Shown: positions 1 to 7,703 of the stretch, in pieces | Numbering within the stretch: the first letter of the stretch is position 1 | Layout of the letters: each line of letters opens with the position of its first letter | Assembly (NCBI GenBank): GCA_020444065.1 | Contig: JAHLLQ010000002.1 | Span: 372,001 to 436,000 of the forward strand | Reading direction: 5' to 3' | Source: a bacterium | GTDB lineage: Bacteria; Sumerlaeota; Sumerlaeia; SLMS01; JAHLLQ01 | DNA: 64,000 nt | Position numbers and translations under genes: made by a program | Notes under the pieces: model-generated | What the model saw: only the letters and a program-made list of their open reading frames with translations | What the model was told of the DNA's origin: nothing | Database searches by the model: none

Positions 1-426
1 CAGCGGGACGCGGCTCATGAAGACGACATTCTGATGCCAGGACCAACTCTCCGATCCGCCGAACCACCAGTACTCCATTTCGGGGAATCGCTCTTCTGCC
101 AGTTCGTGCAGATAGGCGACCTTCTCGAACTCCTCGAAGACGATAACATCCGCATCCATGCGCTTGATGGCCTCAACAAACAGATCGATTCGTTCCGGCG
201 ACATGCCACGCATATCATTGTCGAACTCATTGTCGATGTACGGGCTGTCGTACGGATCGACGAAGTGCTGAACGTTCCAGGTAACGATCTTGATCGTATC
301 GCCCACTTTGAAGTCGCGTTGCGTCGAATCCACGATCGCCGGATTGCGCGGCAACTGGCCGGCGCAGCCGATGAAAAACGCGGCAAGTGCCACGACCAGA
401 ACTTGTCCAAACAGCTTTCTCTTCAC
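1..426 (-). CDS. endonuclease/exonuclease/phosphatase-like lipoprotein, 3' end cut by window edge
   Basis: Read from a GTG at 426, the frame stays open for 142 codons to the window edge, so the C-terminal part is missing. The N-terminus is a lipoprotein signal: basic start, a hydrophobic stretch, then FFIGC as lipobox with Cys near residue 21. The mature part has KIVTWNVQHF followed later by DADVIVFEEFE, which match the first two conserved blocks of the EEP (DNase I-like) fold; the Asn and Glu there are the usual metal and catalytic positions. A lipid-anchored exported nuclease or phosphodiesterase is likely, but the substrate cannot be told. A purine-rich GGGGGA lies about 8 bases upstream of the GTG. 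Confidence 0.75.
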   Translation of the reverse strand, partial: MKRKLFGQVLVVALAAFFIGCAGQLPRNPAIVDSTQRDFKVGDTIKIVTWNVQHFVDPYDSPYIDNEFDNDMRGMSPERIDLFVEAIKRMDADVIVFEEFEKVAYLHELAEERFPEMEYWWFGGSESWSWHQNVVFMSRVPL

Positions 427-558
427 AGCAGAATCCCCCGAAGGCTGAATTTCGGACCCGGTCGAGCGAACTTGTCTCCGACGGGTCAACCTTTCAGCCT
501 TGCCGAACCGTCTTCCCATGGCAAGCACTATTGCGTTCCAGCAGTGGATGGGGCGACC

Positions 559-1365
559 TCAAGTGAGTTCAGCGTGCCAGAGCTGCAAGCAATCCGTGTT
601 GGTTGGCCAATCCTCTCGTGGCGCGGCCCGTGCGAAGCCGGCTTCTGCGAACAGCGCCTCGAATTCCTCGGTCTTCCAGGCCTTCGTGGTGCTGCGGAAG
701 TGCTCTTCCTCTCCCGACTCGCGATCGGTGATCGTGAACTCCTGCATCGCGACTCCGGCGTCGGCGAACCAGTGACTGACTGTGCGGCATCGATGCGGGC
801 GATCGGAGAACAGGCCCGATTCCGCTTCGTACTCGCTCGCATCGGCATGACCGGAATCATAGGTGGACGCAAACGTCTGCGCCTCGGCAATCAACTGGCC
901 GCCGGCCGGATCGAGACTCTTCCGGGCCTTCACTAGAATCGCCCGAATCTCGGCAGGGGAGAAGACATTCATCTCGCCGAACAGCAGCATCACCAGGTCG
1001 TGCGGACCGCCAAATGCTGATTCGCGAATATCTCCGAGTATGAACTCACACCGCGAGGGATGAGAGTTGTTCTGTTGAGCGTACTCGATCGAGGCTGGCC
1101 CGAAGTCGATGCCCTGCACCGTGTGTCCCAGCTCCGACAACCGGCGCGAATACAATCCCGGCCCGCAGCCGAGATCGAGAACGCGTGATGCCTTTTCGGC
1201 CAGAAGCTCACGGTGAATCCACGCAACTTGACGCTCGATCCAATCGAGGCGACGACTTGCCATATCGTGGTCCTGCGTCAGGTGCTCCTTAAGCATTCGG
1301 CGGCTGAAGTCCGGATCGTTCCACGGAATCTTGTAGGCGCCTGCCCAAATCTGATCTTCGGTCAT
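559..1365 (-). CDS. class I SAM-dependent methyltransferase
   Basis: A 268-residue soluble protein. The SAM-binding motif VLDLGCGPGLYSRRL lies around residues 62-76, followed by GHTVQGIDFGPASIEYA (motif II acidic loop) and a later FILGDIRE segment, the usual order of a Rossmann-fold methyltransferase of the Methyltransf_11/25 group. The N-terminal about 55 residues and the C-terminal HFRSTTKAW region are probably substrate-specific. There is no membrane segment or signal. It lies 132 bases upstream of the exported lipoprotein on the same strand and is divergent from the gene at 1535. The substrate (small molecule or otherwise) is unknown. Confidence 0.85.
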   Translation of the reverse strand: MTEDQIWAGAYKIPWNDPDFSRRMLKEHLTQDHDMASRRLDWIERQVAWIHRELLAEKASRVLDLGCGPGLYSRRLSELGHTVQGIDFGPASIEYAQQNNSHPSRCEFILGDIRESAFGGPHDLVMLLFGEMNVFSPAEIRAILVKARKSLDPAGGQLIAEAQTFASTYDSGHADASEYEAESGLFSDRPHRCRTVSHWFADAGVAMQEFTITDRESGEEEHFRSTTKAWKTEEFEALFAEAGFARAAPREDWPTNTDCLQLWHAELT

Positions 1366-1534
1366 TGGATCCTATTCCTCTCATTCTTGCTCGCCCCTGA
1401 CTCAGGCCCATCCGGCTTGGAGCGTCAATCGTGGAAGGGCGCGCCGCTTTGTTCGTCAGCTTTCCTTGTTGACCCGCATTCTTATATGCGCAGAAGGTTT
1501 TTCCATAGATAAAAAATAAGGAGGGTTCCCCCCC

Positions 1535-2944
1535 ATGAGCTACGCCTTAGCTCTTCTCCTAGGCGTGTCCGGCTTGTTTATTCCCATGGAGTCGGAGATT
1601 CCTGTATCACGAAGCCAAGCAGCCCTGGTCTCTACGACGGGCGCTCCTGACGTTGCCATCTCGGACAGTGGATACGTGGTCTCCGTCTGGGAAACAGAGC
1701 CACCTTCAGGCTTTAATCAGAACCTCGTTCGATTCAGTCTCGTCGATGCCGACGGCACGCTGATTAAAGAAGAGATCGTATTTGGCTCAGGAACGCCCGA
1801 CGTCTTGTATCACAACCCAGCAGTCGACATGGCGACCGATGGCAGGTTTATCGTCGTTGCGGAGGTCGAAGACGATACGGCTGGAGATACCGACATCATC
1901 GGCCGTCCCTATGCGGCAGACGGCACGCCGGAGTCCTCCGCCTTCACCGTGAACTCCACTTCAGTTGTCAGGAATCAGTACCGGCCCGATGTCGCGATGT
2001 TTCCGAACGGGGACTTCTACGTTGTCTGGGTCGAGGAGTTCTCCGCCTCGGACACGGATATCTACCATGCCATCTGGTTCAATAGTTCCACGAATCCATT
2101 TGCTCAGTATCTTGCGCCCACTTCTCTTCTCAGTTCTCCTGATCTCGAGGACTATCCCCGCATCGCACTAGATCCGGGTACGCTCCCCATAGATTCTCAG
2201 GAGCCCTCGGTCGTTGTTGGATACTCGCGACCGAATCCCAATAATGCAATCCAGGAGTATGTTGCTCAGCGATTGACCAACACGGGGAACACCGTTGGGA
2301 GTGCCGTCGCCTTCTCTGCGACGGATCCGACGAGCATGATGTTCCCCGGAGATGTGGCGATGGATGATGCCAATGGGTACGTCACGGTGTGGCTCGAGGG
2401 CGGTGAAATCTTCCGCCGCCGCTTCGATAAGAACGGCGTGGCGCAGAATCCCTCCGACCTGACAGCCGGTCCCGGGTTCGGGACATTTCACGAGGGTATT
2501 CGCGTCGGCATCGATAAACTCGGCGATTATCTGGTCGGCTTCGATTACTTCGCAACCGTGTATGGCTCGGAGTACAACGCCGATGACAGCACTCGCGAAG
2601 TCCTGCTGCGCCCGAACTGCGTTCGCGATCTGACGATGACCAGCGCGGCTGTCGACGTCAGTCGGAACGGTGTTTATGCGGTGATTGCCTGGAAGACGCG
2701 CTTCGTCTACGATTACTTCGTCTTCAATCGCAGGTTTCAGCGAGTTGACCCTGCGACGGATTCCGATGGCGATGGAATCGCCGACAGCTATGAAGTCTTG
2801 AATGATTCCGATCCCAACGACCCGAATTCCCGCCCCAAAGTCCTGGACTTGAACCAGGACGGCCGAATCAATACCACCGATGCAATTACATGGTACCGGC
2901 ATCTGATCGGCGGATCCCCAAGGACGATTCCCGGCGCGCCTTGA
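1535..2944 (+). CDS. secreted protein with dockerin-like C-terminus
   Basis: A 469-residue exported protein of unknown function. The start is fixed by an AAGGAGGG at 1518-1525 and an ATG at 1535; the first about 16 residues form a short hydrophobic signal. The body is rich in repeated beta-strand-like segments of the type DVAISDSGYVVSVWE, DVAMFPNGDFYVVWVEE and VAMDDANGYVTVWLEGG, which recur about every 60-100 residues and suggest a beta-propeller of WD/Kelch-like blades. The C-terminus has calcium-loop motifs DSDGDGIADSYEV and DLNQDGRINTTDAI, typical of thrombospondin type 3 and half-dockerin tails. The gene stands alone, followed at once by a strong terminator. Confidence 0.75.
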   Translation: MSYALALLLGVSGLFIPMESEIPVSRSQAALVSTTGAPDVAISDSGYVVSVWETEPPSGFNQNLVRFSLVDADGTLIKEEIVFGSGTPDVLYHNPAVDMATDGRFIVVAEVEDDTAGDTDIIGRPYAADGTPESSAFTVNSTSVVRNQYRPDVAMFPNGDFYVVWVEEFSASDTDIYHAIWFNSSTNPFAQYLAPTSLLSSPDLEDYPRIALDPGTLPIDSQEPSVVVGYSRPNPNNAIQEYVAQRLTNTGNTVGSAVAFSATDPTSMMFPGDVAMDDANGYVTVWLEGGEIFRRRFDKNGVAQNPSDLTAGPGFGTFHEGIRVGIDKLGDYLVGFDYFATVYGSEYNADDSTREVLLRPNCVRDLTMTSAAVDVSRNGVYAVIAWKTRFVYDYFVFNRRFQRVDPATDSDGDGIADSYEVLNDSDPNDPNSRPKVLDLNQDGRINTTDAITWYRHLIGGSPRTIPGAP

Positions 2945-2971
2945 AACTTGGCTCATGTGCGCACCAGACAT

Positions 2972-2998
2972 CCCCCAGGGTTACCCCTGGGGGTTTTT
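2972..2998 (+). terminator. Rho-independent terminator after the 1535 gene
   Basis: A perfect 9-bp stem pairs CCCCCAGGG (2972-2980) with CCCTGGGGG (2985-2993) across a 4-base loop and is followed directly by TTTTT (2994-2998). Confidence 0.93.
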
Positions 2999-3001
2999 CT
3001 A

Positions 3002-3057
3002 TTGTCCAGACAAGAATCGAAACCGATTCACTCCGGAGGCGCCCGGCGTCTGGACAA
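3002..3057. other. structured inverted-repeat element in the 2945-3266 gap
   Basis: The 322-base gap before the next gene holds no ORF that looks coding. Besides the terminator it contains a perfect 10-bp inverted repeat, TTGTCCAGAC at 3002-3011 and GTCTGGACAA at 3048-3057. Inside it sit a second hairpin (GAATCG at 3014-3019 with CGATTC at 3024-3029) and a CCGG...CCGG pair, so the RNA could fold as a three-way junction. It lies about 210 bases upstream of the nitronate-monooxygenase-like gene and could be a leader structure, a small RNA or a remnant element. It matches no riboswitch class I know by eye. Confidence 0.4.
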
Positions 3058-3266
3058 ACCCCTCGACAGGCGCGTCCAGGAAGAGCAGGTTCACGTGCAG
3101 CGACAGGCTCCTTCCGGCAATGCGCCGCAAAGAGACTGCATTGAGGAATGGGACCTCACCATCCACGAGACGTTGTCACTACTTGCTCGGCGGAGGCCTG
3201 GTTTCGCACCATCTCCTCCCGAGCCTCCTCGCCTTTTGACCCGGGAAGAAGAAAGTAAGAGCATTA

Positions 3267-4685
3267 ATGGCAGGATTCCCCACGATTATCCAGGGCGGCA
3301 TGGGCGCTGGCGTGTCCGATTGGAGGCTTGCCCACGCAGTCGCCAAACTCGGGCAACTCGGCGTCGTTTCCGGCACTGCCCTCGACCAGATACTGGCGCG
3401 GCGACTTCAATTGGGCGACCCGGATGGCAGGATGCGCTCCGCCATGGACGCCTTTCCATACCGGCACATTGCAGAAGCCGTGCTGCACAAGAACTTCATA
3501 CCGGGCGGGAAGAGTTCCGACGAACCGTTCAAAATACTGCCGCTCTTTCGTGTCGATTCGGCCCCGGAAGTCGAAGCGACCGCCGTCCTGGCAGCCTTCT
3601 GCGAAGTTTGGCTCGCCAAGCAGGACGCCGAAGGTCCCGTCGGCATCAATCTTCTTGAGAAAATCCAGTTGCCGATTCTGAGCACACTGTACGGCGCGAT
3701 GCTGGCAGGCGTCGACTACGTCCTGGTCGGCGCGGGAATTCCGTGGCAGATTCCCGGAATTCTGGACACATTGGCTCGAAATGAAATCGCATCGATGCGC
3801 ATCGCCGTTGAAGACGAGCAGCCTGGTATGGAGGCCGAATCGGTTTTCGATCCGGCGAAGCTCGGTCCTCGCCGTGAGTCCCCCCTGAAGCGCCCCAACT
3901 TTCTCGCGATCGTCTCCTCACCAACACTCGCGCAGGCGCTGCTCAAACGTGCAACTGGCAAGATCAATGGCTTCGTAATCGAAGCCGCCAGCGCCGGCGG
4001 GCACAACGCTCCTCCTCGTGCGAAGGGGCAGTTCAACGCGCGCGGAGAACCTGTCTATGGTGTCCGTGACGGCGTGGATCTCGAGAGATTCAGGCAGTTC
4101 GGCCTGCCGTTCTGGCTGGCCGGCGGCGCGGGCAGTGCCGCCGCTCTCCGACGCGCACAGGAACAAGGCGCCCAAGGCGTCCAGATCGGAACCGTCTTCG
4201 CCTTCTGCCAGGAATCCGGCCTGCTGCCCGACCTGCGGGACGCCGTTCTGCGGGATGTCCAAAGCGGCACCATCGATGTTTTTACGGATGCGCTCGTTTC
4301 CCCAACGGGCTTTCCCTTCAAGGTCATTCGCCAGAAAGGCACTCTGACAGAGGAAGAAGTTTACCTCGCACGCGAGCGCGTCTGCGACCTCGGCTACCTG
4401 CGCAGAGTCTATCGCAAAGCCGACGGTTCGCTTGCTTATCGCTGTCCGGCACAGAGCGAAGCCACCTTTGAGCGCGCCGGCGGCAAGGGGGCGGAAACGC
4501 CCCACCGAGCCTGCCTGTGCAATGCGCTCTGCGCCAACATCGGCCTCGGGCAAATCCGAAATGGAAAGAAGGAGCCGCCCCTTCTGACGGCTGGCGACGA
4601 TCTTGCCAACATTGGGAACTTCCTGCCGCAGGATGGGCTTGCCTACTCCGCGGCGCACGTCATCGAAACAGTTCTGGCAGGCTAG
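3267..4685 (+). CDS. nitronate monooxygenase / enoyl-reductase-like FMN TIM-barrel protein
   Basis: A 472-residue soluble protein. It opens with PTIIQGGMGAGVSDWRLA, the FMN-binding start of the 2-nitropropane dioxygenase/FabK family. It continues with GLN-type barrel strands (GPVGINLLEK, VDYVLVGAGIPW), a catalytic-region GFVIEAASAGGHNAPPR block matching the family's AGGH motif, and the phosphate-binding WLAGGAGSAAALRRA and GVQIGTVFAF segments. Family members are usually 310-380 residues; the extra about 100 at the C-terminus carry a Cys-rich CLCNALCANIG stretch. An in-frame TGA just upstream supports this ATG, although the ribosome site is weak. Likely an FMN-dependent oxidase or reductase; the substrate is unknown. 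Confidence 0.82.
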   Translation: MAGFPTIIQGGMGAGVSDWRLAHAVAKLGQLGVVSGTALDQILARRLQLGDPDGRMRSAMDAFPYRHIAEAVLHKNFIPGGKSSDEPFKILPLFRVDSAPEVEATAVLAAFCEVWLAKQDAEGPVGINLLEKIQLPILSTLYGAMLAGVDYVLVGAGIPWQIPGILDTLARNEIASMRIAVEDEQPGMEAESVFDPAKLGPRRESPLKRPNFLAIVSSPTLAQALLKRATGKINGFVIEAASAGGHNAPPRAKGQFNARGEPVYGVRDGVDLERFRQFGLPFWLAGGAGSAAALRRAQEQGAQGVQIGTVFAFCQESGLLPDLRDAVLRDVQSGTIDVFTDALVSPTGFPFKVIRQKGTLTEEEVYLARERVCDLGYLRRVYRKADGSLAYRCPAQSEATFERAGGKGAETPHRACLCNALCANIGLGQIRNGKKEPPLLTAGDDLANIGNFLPQDGLAYSAAHVIETVLAG

Positions 4686-4796
4686 CCTCCACTCCTGCAC
4701 ACGTAGCAGGCAGCCTTCTCTCCGCCCTTGACGTCCTTCGCTCCGGCGGAGAGAAGAGACGTGTTTCGCCGGACTTTCGCCAGGAGAACGCCCGCC

Positions 4797-5396
4797 ATGT
4801 TGCACTCGCTCAAGGGAACGCTCGTCGACTTCGAAGAGGACTTCGCCGTCATCGATGTTGGAGGAGTGCGATTCCAGGTCGAGATTCCCGCCAGCACCGC
4901 GGGGCAACTCGGAGCATCCGGCGACCCGGCGGAAGTCCTCACCCGCCTCTCCTTCAACGCCAACGACGGGACCTTCAGCCTGTATGGCTTCGCCACTCCG
5001 ATGGAGCGCGATTGCTTTGATGTCCTGACTTCGATGAGCGGCATCGGCCCGCGCAAGGCGCTGGCGATTCTTTCCCAGATCGAGGTCGCGGCCTTCGCCA
5101 ACGCGATCGTGAACAAGGACATCGCCTACGTTGGCAAAATCAAGGGCGTCGGCAAGAAGACTGCCGAGCGCCTCATCGTCGAGCTGCGCGAGAAGATGGT
5201 GCCGTTCATGGGCTCCGCGTCCGCGGCTCCGATCGTCAGCAGCCGACCCGAAAACGTCCAGGACGCCATCGAGGCGCTGATGGCGTTGGGTTGTAAGCAG
5301 ATCACTGCCGAGAAAGCCATCGGCGCCGCGATCGAGATCCTCGACGAAAGCGCCCCGACAGAAGACCTCGTCCGCGAAGGCCTGCGACATCGGTAG
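4797..5396 (+). CDS. ruvA: Holliday junction branch migration protein RuvA
   Basis: A 199-residue protein of normal RuvA length. RuvA binds four-way junctions as a tetramer and loads the RuvB motor in recombinational repair. The N-terminal OB-fold begins MLHSLKGTLVD; two helix-hairpin-helix motifs follow (MSGIGPRKALAIL and IKGVGKKTAERLI); the C-terminal UBA-like domain has DAIEALMALGC. The open frame begins 23 codons earlier, but the ATG at 4797 has AGGAGA at 4782-4787 with 9-base spacing and matches the family start. Neither ruvB nor ruvC lies in the window, so the usual ruvAB pair appears split, or ruvB is elsewhere. Confidence 0.95.
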   Translation: MLHSLKGTLVDFEEDFAVIDVGGVRFQVEIPASTAGQLGASGDPAEVLTRLSFNANDGTFSLYGFATPMERDCFDVLTSMSGIGPRKALAILSQIEVAAFANAIVNKDIAYVGKIKGVGKKTAERLIVELREKMVPFMGSASAAPIVSSRPENVQDAIEALMALGCKQITAEKAIGAAIEILDESAPTEDLVREGLRHR

Positions 5397-5460
5397 GTTC
5401 TTGCGTTCTCATCGTAGTCGGTGTCTTCGCCCCCTCCGGGGACGTGTTTCTCTCTCAAGT

Positions 5461-5527
5461 TAACCCCGGGTTCCCTTCGGTCACCCGGGGCCATTGAGCT
5501 TTGCCCCCTTCGGGGACAAGCGTCCAG
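5461..5527 (-). repeat. left inverted hairpin end of the 126-bp repeat block
   Basis: Read on the minus strand this segment carries AATGGCCCCGGG, then a CCCCGGGT/ACCCGGGG hairpin (arms 5464-5471 and 5483-5490), preceded by a CCCCCTTCGGGG hairpin near 5502-5516. The same order, on the opposite strand, occurs at 6072-6127, so the two ends form imperfect inverted repeats of about 60 bases around the tandem array. A smaller CCCC/GGGG hairpin lies further left near 5430-5440, next to the end of ruvA. Confidence 0.6.
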
Positions 5528-5582
5528 AACCCGGACGGCTGGACATTGTTCCATCAGCGTACATCATGAGCCTCCGGGGGGA

Positions 5583-6086
5583 CAGTTGAACGACCCTGGG
5601 CGGCGAGCTCGCCTGCATCCTCTGCAGTATTTGCGATAAGCGCGAAGAACTTCGACTGACAGACATCGTCCCATCATCGCTTGCCGTCAGTATCCCCCCG
5701 GTGGGGGAGCAGTTGCACGGCCTCGGGCGGTCACCTCGTCTGCATCCTTTGCTGTATTGACGATAAACGCGAAGAACTCCGACTGACACGCATCGTCCCA
5801 TCATCGCTTGCCATCAGTATCCTCCGGTGGGGGGCAGTTGAACGACCCGGGGCGGCCGGCTTGTCTGCATCCTCTGCAGTATTGACGACAAGCGCGAGAA
5901 ATCCAGACTGACAGACATCGTCCCATCATCGCTTGCCGTCAGCATCCTCCGGTGGGGGAGCAGTTGAACGACCCGGGACGGCCGGCTCGTCTGCATCCTC
6001 TGCAGTATTGACGACAAGCGCGAGAAATCCAGACTGACAGATGTTGTGCCATCGACCTCCGCCATGAGCATCCTCCGAAGGAGGAT
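5583..6086. repeat. four tandem 126-bp repeat units plus partial units
   Basis: The gap from 5397 to 6310 has no convincing gene. It holds four tandem units beginning at CAGTTG at 5583, 5710, 5835 and 5961, with a fifth, broken start at 6087; spacings are 127, 125, 126 and 126 bases. A partial unit precedes 5583, and a degenerate one may extend to about 6205. Each unit has a C-rich/G-rich hairpin at its end, a CTGCA-TCCTC-TGCAG hairpin in the middle, and a conserved GACATCGTCCCATCATCGC stretch. Units 3 and 4 are nearly identical over their first 90 bases, suggesting recent duplication. A minus-strand frame runs through the units because the period is a multiple of three, but it is broken by stops and compensating indels. 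Confidence 0.85.
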
Positions 6087-6127
6087 CAGTTGAATGGCCC
6101 CGGGCGACTAAGGGGAGCCCGGGGATA
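6072..6127 (+). repeat. right inverted hairpin end of the 126-bp repeat block
   Basis: It contains a TCCTCC-GAA-GGAGGA hairpin (6071-6085), then AATGGCCCCGGG and a perfect 8-bp hairpin CCCCGGGC (6098-6105) with GCCCGGGG (6117-6124). It is the inverted counterpart of the element at 5461-5527. Confidence 0.6.
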
Positions 6128-6310
6128 CGATCGCACTTCATCAGGTCCCCGAAGGGGGCCAAGATCAGTCTGACAGAGGCGCGTTGCACGAGCATCCTGC
6201 TTCTCCCCAACGAAATTGCTTGCCCAGCCCCCTTCGGTTTTGGTTGGCTCCTTCGTTTTGAGAGGAGAAACTCCCCCAAGCGACTTATTCCACCAACCGA
6301 GGTGATTACC

Positions 6311-7549
6311 GTGGCGACGTTGAAACCATTTCCCGCTTTGCGACCCGACCCGACGGAGGCCAAAGAAATCTGCGCCCCGCCCTATGACGTGCTGAACTCC
6401 GAGGAAGCTCGCGAGATGGCCGAAGGCAATCCGCTCAGTTTCCTGCGCGTGTCCAAGCCGGAAATCGAAATGGATCCAAACGTGGATCCGTACTCGCCGG
6501 AGGTCTACGAGCATGGCGCCGCCAATCTGCGCCGCATGATTCGCGAAGGCCATCTGTTCCAGGACGACAAGCCCTGCTACTACATCTACAAGCTCGTCAT
6601 GGGATCGCATGCGCAGATCGGGCTCGTGGCGGCCGCCAGTTGCGCCGAGTACGACGCCAACGTCGTGAAGAAACACGAGCTAACACGCCCCGACAAGGAA
6701 GACGATCGCATGCGCCACATCGAGATTCTCGGTGCGCAGACCGGCCCGGTTTTCCTGACCTATCGCGCCGTGCCGGAGATCGATGCCCTGATCGACAGCC
6801 AGATTGCCAACAAGCCTGACTACGATTACGTGGCCGACGATGGAATCGCGCACACCGCCTGGGTCGTGAAGGATGACGAAGTGATCCGCAAGATTGAAGA
6901 GGCCTTCCAACGCGTGCCGGCCCTTTACGTCGCCGATGGTCACCACCGCAGCGCTGCCGCCGCGCGCATCGCCAAAGAACACGCTGCGAAGAACGAGAAT
7001 CACAACGGCGAAGAACCCTACAACTTCTTCCTCTCCGTCACGTTCCCGCACGACCAGATGCAGATCCTCGGCTACAACCGCGTCGTGCGCGACCTCGTGG
7101 ACATGAACGAAGAAGAGTTTCTGGCGAAGCTCGGCGAGGTCATGGACATCAGCGACCCGATCGATTCGCCGAACCCGACGAAGAAGGGCGAAATAACGAT
7201 GTACCTGGGCGGCACGTGGCGCCTCCTGACCTGGAAGGCTGGCGTGGCGAACGGCGAAGACACCGTCTCGACGCTCGACACGGCGCTGCTGCAGGCCAAC
7301 GTTCTCGATCCGCTTCTCGGCGTGCGCAATCCGCGCACAGACAAGCGCATTCATTTCGTCGGCGGCATTCGCGGCACGGCGGAACTCGAACGCCTCGTCG
7401 ATAGCGGCAAACACACCGTCGCCTTCGCGCTCTATCCCGTCAGCGTCGAAGACCTGATGGCCATCGCCGACGAAGACGGCCTGATGCCTCCCAAGTCGAC
7501 GTGGTTCGAGCCCAAACTGCGGGACGCGATGATGAGCCATATGTTGTAG
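6311..7549 (+). CDS. DUF1015 family protein
   Basis: A 412-residue soluble protein that matches the whole DUF1015 (PF06245) family. The start VATLKPFPALRPDP is followed by ICAPPYDVLNSEEAREMA, the family's signature N-terminal block, then KKHELTRPDKEDDRMRH and ALYVADGHHRSAAAAR, whose GHHR is highly conserved. The GTG at 6311 is preferred over one at 6302 because GAGGTGAT (6299-6306) sits at proper distance. I recall, without being certain, that some members have been linked to ATP-dependent serine phosphorylation; that role is unproven here. The gene stands alone after the repeat array and ends in a terminator. Confidence 0.85.
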   Translation: MATLKPFPALRPDPTEAKEICAPPYDVLNSEEAREMAEGNPLSFLRVSKPEIEMDPNVDPYSPEVYEHGAANLRRMIREGHLFQDDKPCYYIYKLVMGSHAQIGLVAAASCAEYDANVVKKHELTRPDKEDDRMRHIEILGAQTGPVFLTYRAVPEIDALIDSQIANKPDYDYVADDGIAHTAWVVKDDEVIRKIEEAFQRVPALYVADGHHRSAAAARIAKEHAAKNENHNGEEPYNFFLSVTFPHDQMQILGYNRVVRDLVDMNEEEFLAKLGEVMDISDPIDSPNPTKKGEITMYLGGTWRLLTWKAGVANGEDTVSTLDTALLQANVLDPLLGVRNPRTDKRIHFVGGIRGTAELERLVDSGKHTVAFALYPVSVEDLMAIADEDGLMPPKSTWFEPKLRDAMMSHML

Positions 7550-7574
7550 GAAGACTGAGAGTGGCGAAGTGACG

Positions 7575-7616
7575 AGTGGCGAGTGACGAGCAAGATGTCA
7601 CTCGCCACTTTTGTTT
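7575..7616 (+). terminator. Rho-independent terminator between convergent genes
   Basis: A perfect 13-bp stem pairs AGTGGCGAGTGAC (7575-7587) with GTCACTCGCCACT (7597-7609), with a 9-base loop and a TTTTGTTT tract. It sits between the plus-strand DUF1015 gene and the minus-strand lnt. Confidence 0.88.
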
Positions 7617-7703
7617 GACGGGACTTGGTTGCTGGCCCTCGTAGCAGTCGACTACTTCCCGCGATGACCGGGGTATTCGGCGTTCAGGCGTAGGAGGGTT
7701 TCT

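Noticed and set aside
34-936. 300-codon plus-strand open frame
   Set aside because: It runs antisense to the lipoprotein and the methyltransferase, has no family-like sequence and is explained by high GC content.
3918-5390. 490-codon minus-strand frame
   Set aside because: Antisense to the nitronate-monooxygenase-like gene and ruvA, both strongly supported.
5481-6071. Two minus-strand open frames that read a repeated 42-residue peptide in the 126-bp array
   Set aside because: The frame persists because the period is a multiple of three; units differ by non-synonymous changes, and a stop and compensating indels break it. No ribosome site or known family.
5583-6086. CRISPR array
   Set aside because: Units are 126 bp long with no short repeat/variable spacer alternation and no cas genes nearby.
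7561-7590. Short direct repeat of GTGGCGA-AGTGACGA
   Set aside because: It is part of the terminator stem and its imperfect copy, not a separate element.
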